Of a stretch of 7,049 nt of DNA, positions 6,694 through 7,049 are shown in pieces. Source of the stretch: Nitrospirota bacterium (GTDB taxonomy: Bacteria > Nitrospirota > Nitrospiria > Nitrospirales > Nitrospiraceae); the NCBI GenBank assembly GCA_004296865.1, contig SCVQ01000442.1, positions 1 through 7,049 of the forward strand, in the 5' to 3' direction. Under the pieces are notes generated by a model. That model was not told where the DNA came from and made no database searches. It saw only the letters and a list, made by a program, of their open reading frames with translations. Positions within the stretch are counted from its first letter, which is position 1; the number at the start of each line of letters is the position of its first letter. The translations under genes and the position numbers were made by a program.

Positions 6694-7049
6694 GTGCCCG
6701 ACCATGACAGGGATGCACGCGACCGTCGATCCAGCCGCTTGGCCCGGCTGTTCCTCCTGACCGGCGGCGTGCTGCTCGTGCTGACCCTGTTCTCTTTCTG
6801 GCTGGGATCGATTCTCGCCCAGAAGCAATCCACCCCCCAAGCGCCCGCGCTCGATCCCGCCCTGGTGCCGTTGGTGACGGGCATGGAGTCGACCCAGGAG
6901 ATTTTTACCCGGGCGGGATGTTCGGTGTGCCATACGATCCCTGGTATTCCGGGCGCCGAAGGCCGTGTGGGCCCGAAACTTGTCCTGGGGGCGACGGGGC
7001 CGCTGCGGCTGGAGGACCCTGCCTATCACGGGCAGGCCAAGACCGTGCA
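6694..7049 (+). CDS. Membrane-anchored class I cytochrome c (partial, 3' end outside window)
   Basis: Frame 1 is open from GTG 6694 to the window edge (118 complete codons). GGAGG at 6682-6686, 7 nt upstream, supports this start. The N-terminus is polar and basic (MPDHDRDARDRRSSRLAR), followed by one hydrophobic segment at about 19-41 (LFLLTGGVLLVLTLFSFWLGSIL), predicted as an uncleaved anchor with the rest in the periplasm. A Pro/Gln-rich linker leads to the heme motif C76-S-V-C79-H80 in 'FTRAGCSVCHTIPGIPGAEGRVGPKL', a common start of mono-heme cytochrome c domains. The axial Met would lie beyond the window. The likely role is electron transfer in a respiratory chain, but the partner enzyme cannot be told from here. 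It follows the small charged ORF by 20 bp and has no link to the hyp genes beyond position. Confidence 0.88.
   Translation, partial: MPDHDRDARDRRSSRLARLFLLTGGVLLVLTLFSFWLGSILAQKQSTPQAPALDPALVPLVTGMESTQEIFTRAGCSVCHTIPGIPGAEGRVGPKLVLGATGPLRLEDPAYHGQAKTV

Overview
The window is a GC-rich bacterial segment with every recognisable gene on the + strand. Its core (1-5252) is a compact [NiFe]-hydrogenase maturation operon. It opens with the C-terminal end of a probable hydrogenase maturation endopeptidase, followed by hypA, hypF, hypC, hypD and hypE. Most junctions are overlaps (8 bp, ATGA, ATGA, 11 bp); the one gap, hypF-hypC, is 29 bp. Most of the starts have a clear purine-rich ribosome binding site, which points to one transcript. 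The large and small hydrogenase subunits are not in the window and presumably lie upstream. hypB is not in its common place between hypA and hypF.

Together these genes build and insert the Fe(CN)2(CO) centre and the nickel. HypF carbamoylates the C-terminal Cys of HypE (seen here as ...PRIC), and HypE dehydrates it to a thiocyanate. HypC and HypD hold the iron and receive the cyanide. HypA, usually with HypB, delivers nickel. The endopeptidase then clips the large-subunit C-terminus. All the signature residues I know for these steps are present, with a few local departures: a His-rich patch in HypA, a changed segment in the HypF zinc domain, and fewer Cys than usual at the HypD C-terminus.

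Region 5253-5376 is non-coding and holds a plausible promoter for a complete tRNA-Glu (anticodon TTC, CCA encoded) at 5377-5454. Downstream is an unrelated set: an exported SUMF1/FGE-fold protein that lacks the catalytic Cys pair (5526-6377), a 63-residue highly charged protein (6482-6673), and the start of a membrane-anchored class I cytochrome c that runs off the window (from 6694).

The organism is probably a chemolithotroph or other respiratory bacterium. The cytochrome c style (AGCSVCHTIPG...), the SUMF1-like protein and the base composition remind me of Nitrospira (Nitrospirota), but this is an impression from memory and not proven by the sequence. I see no CRISPR array, insertion sequence, phage gene or toxin/defence system, and nothing I would call a new biological system. 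The points worth a second look are variations on known families.
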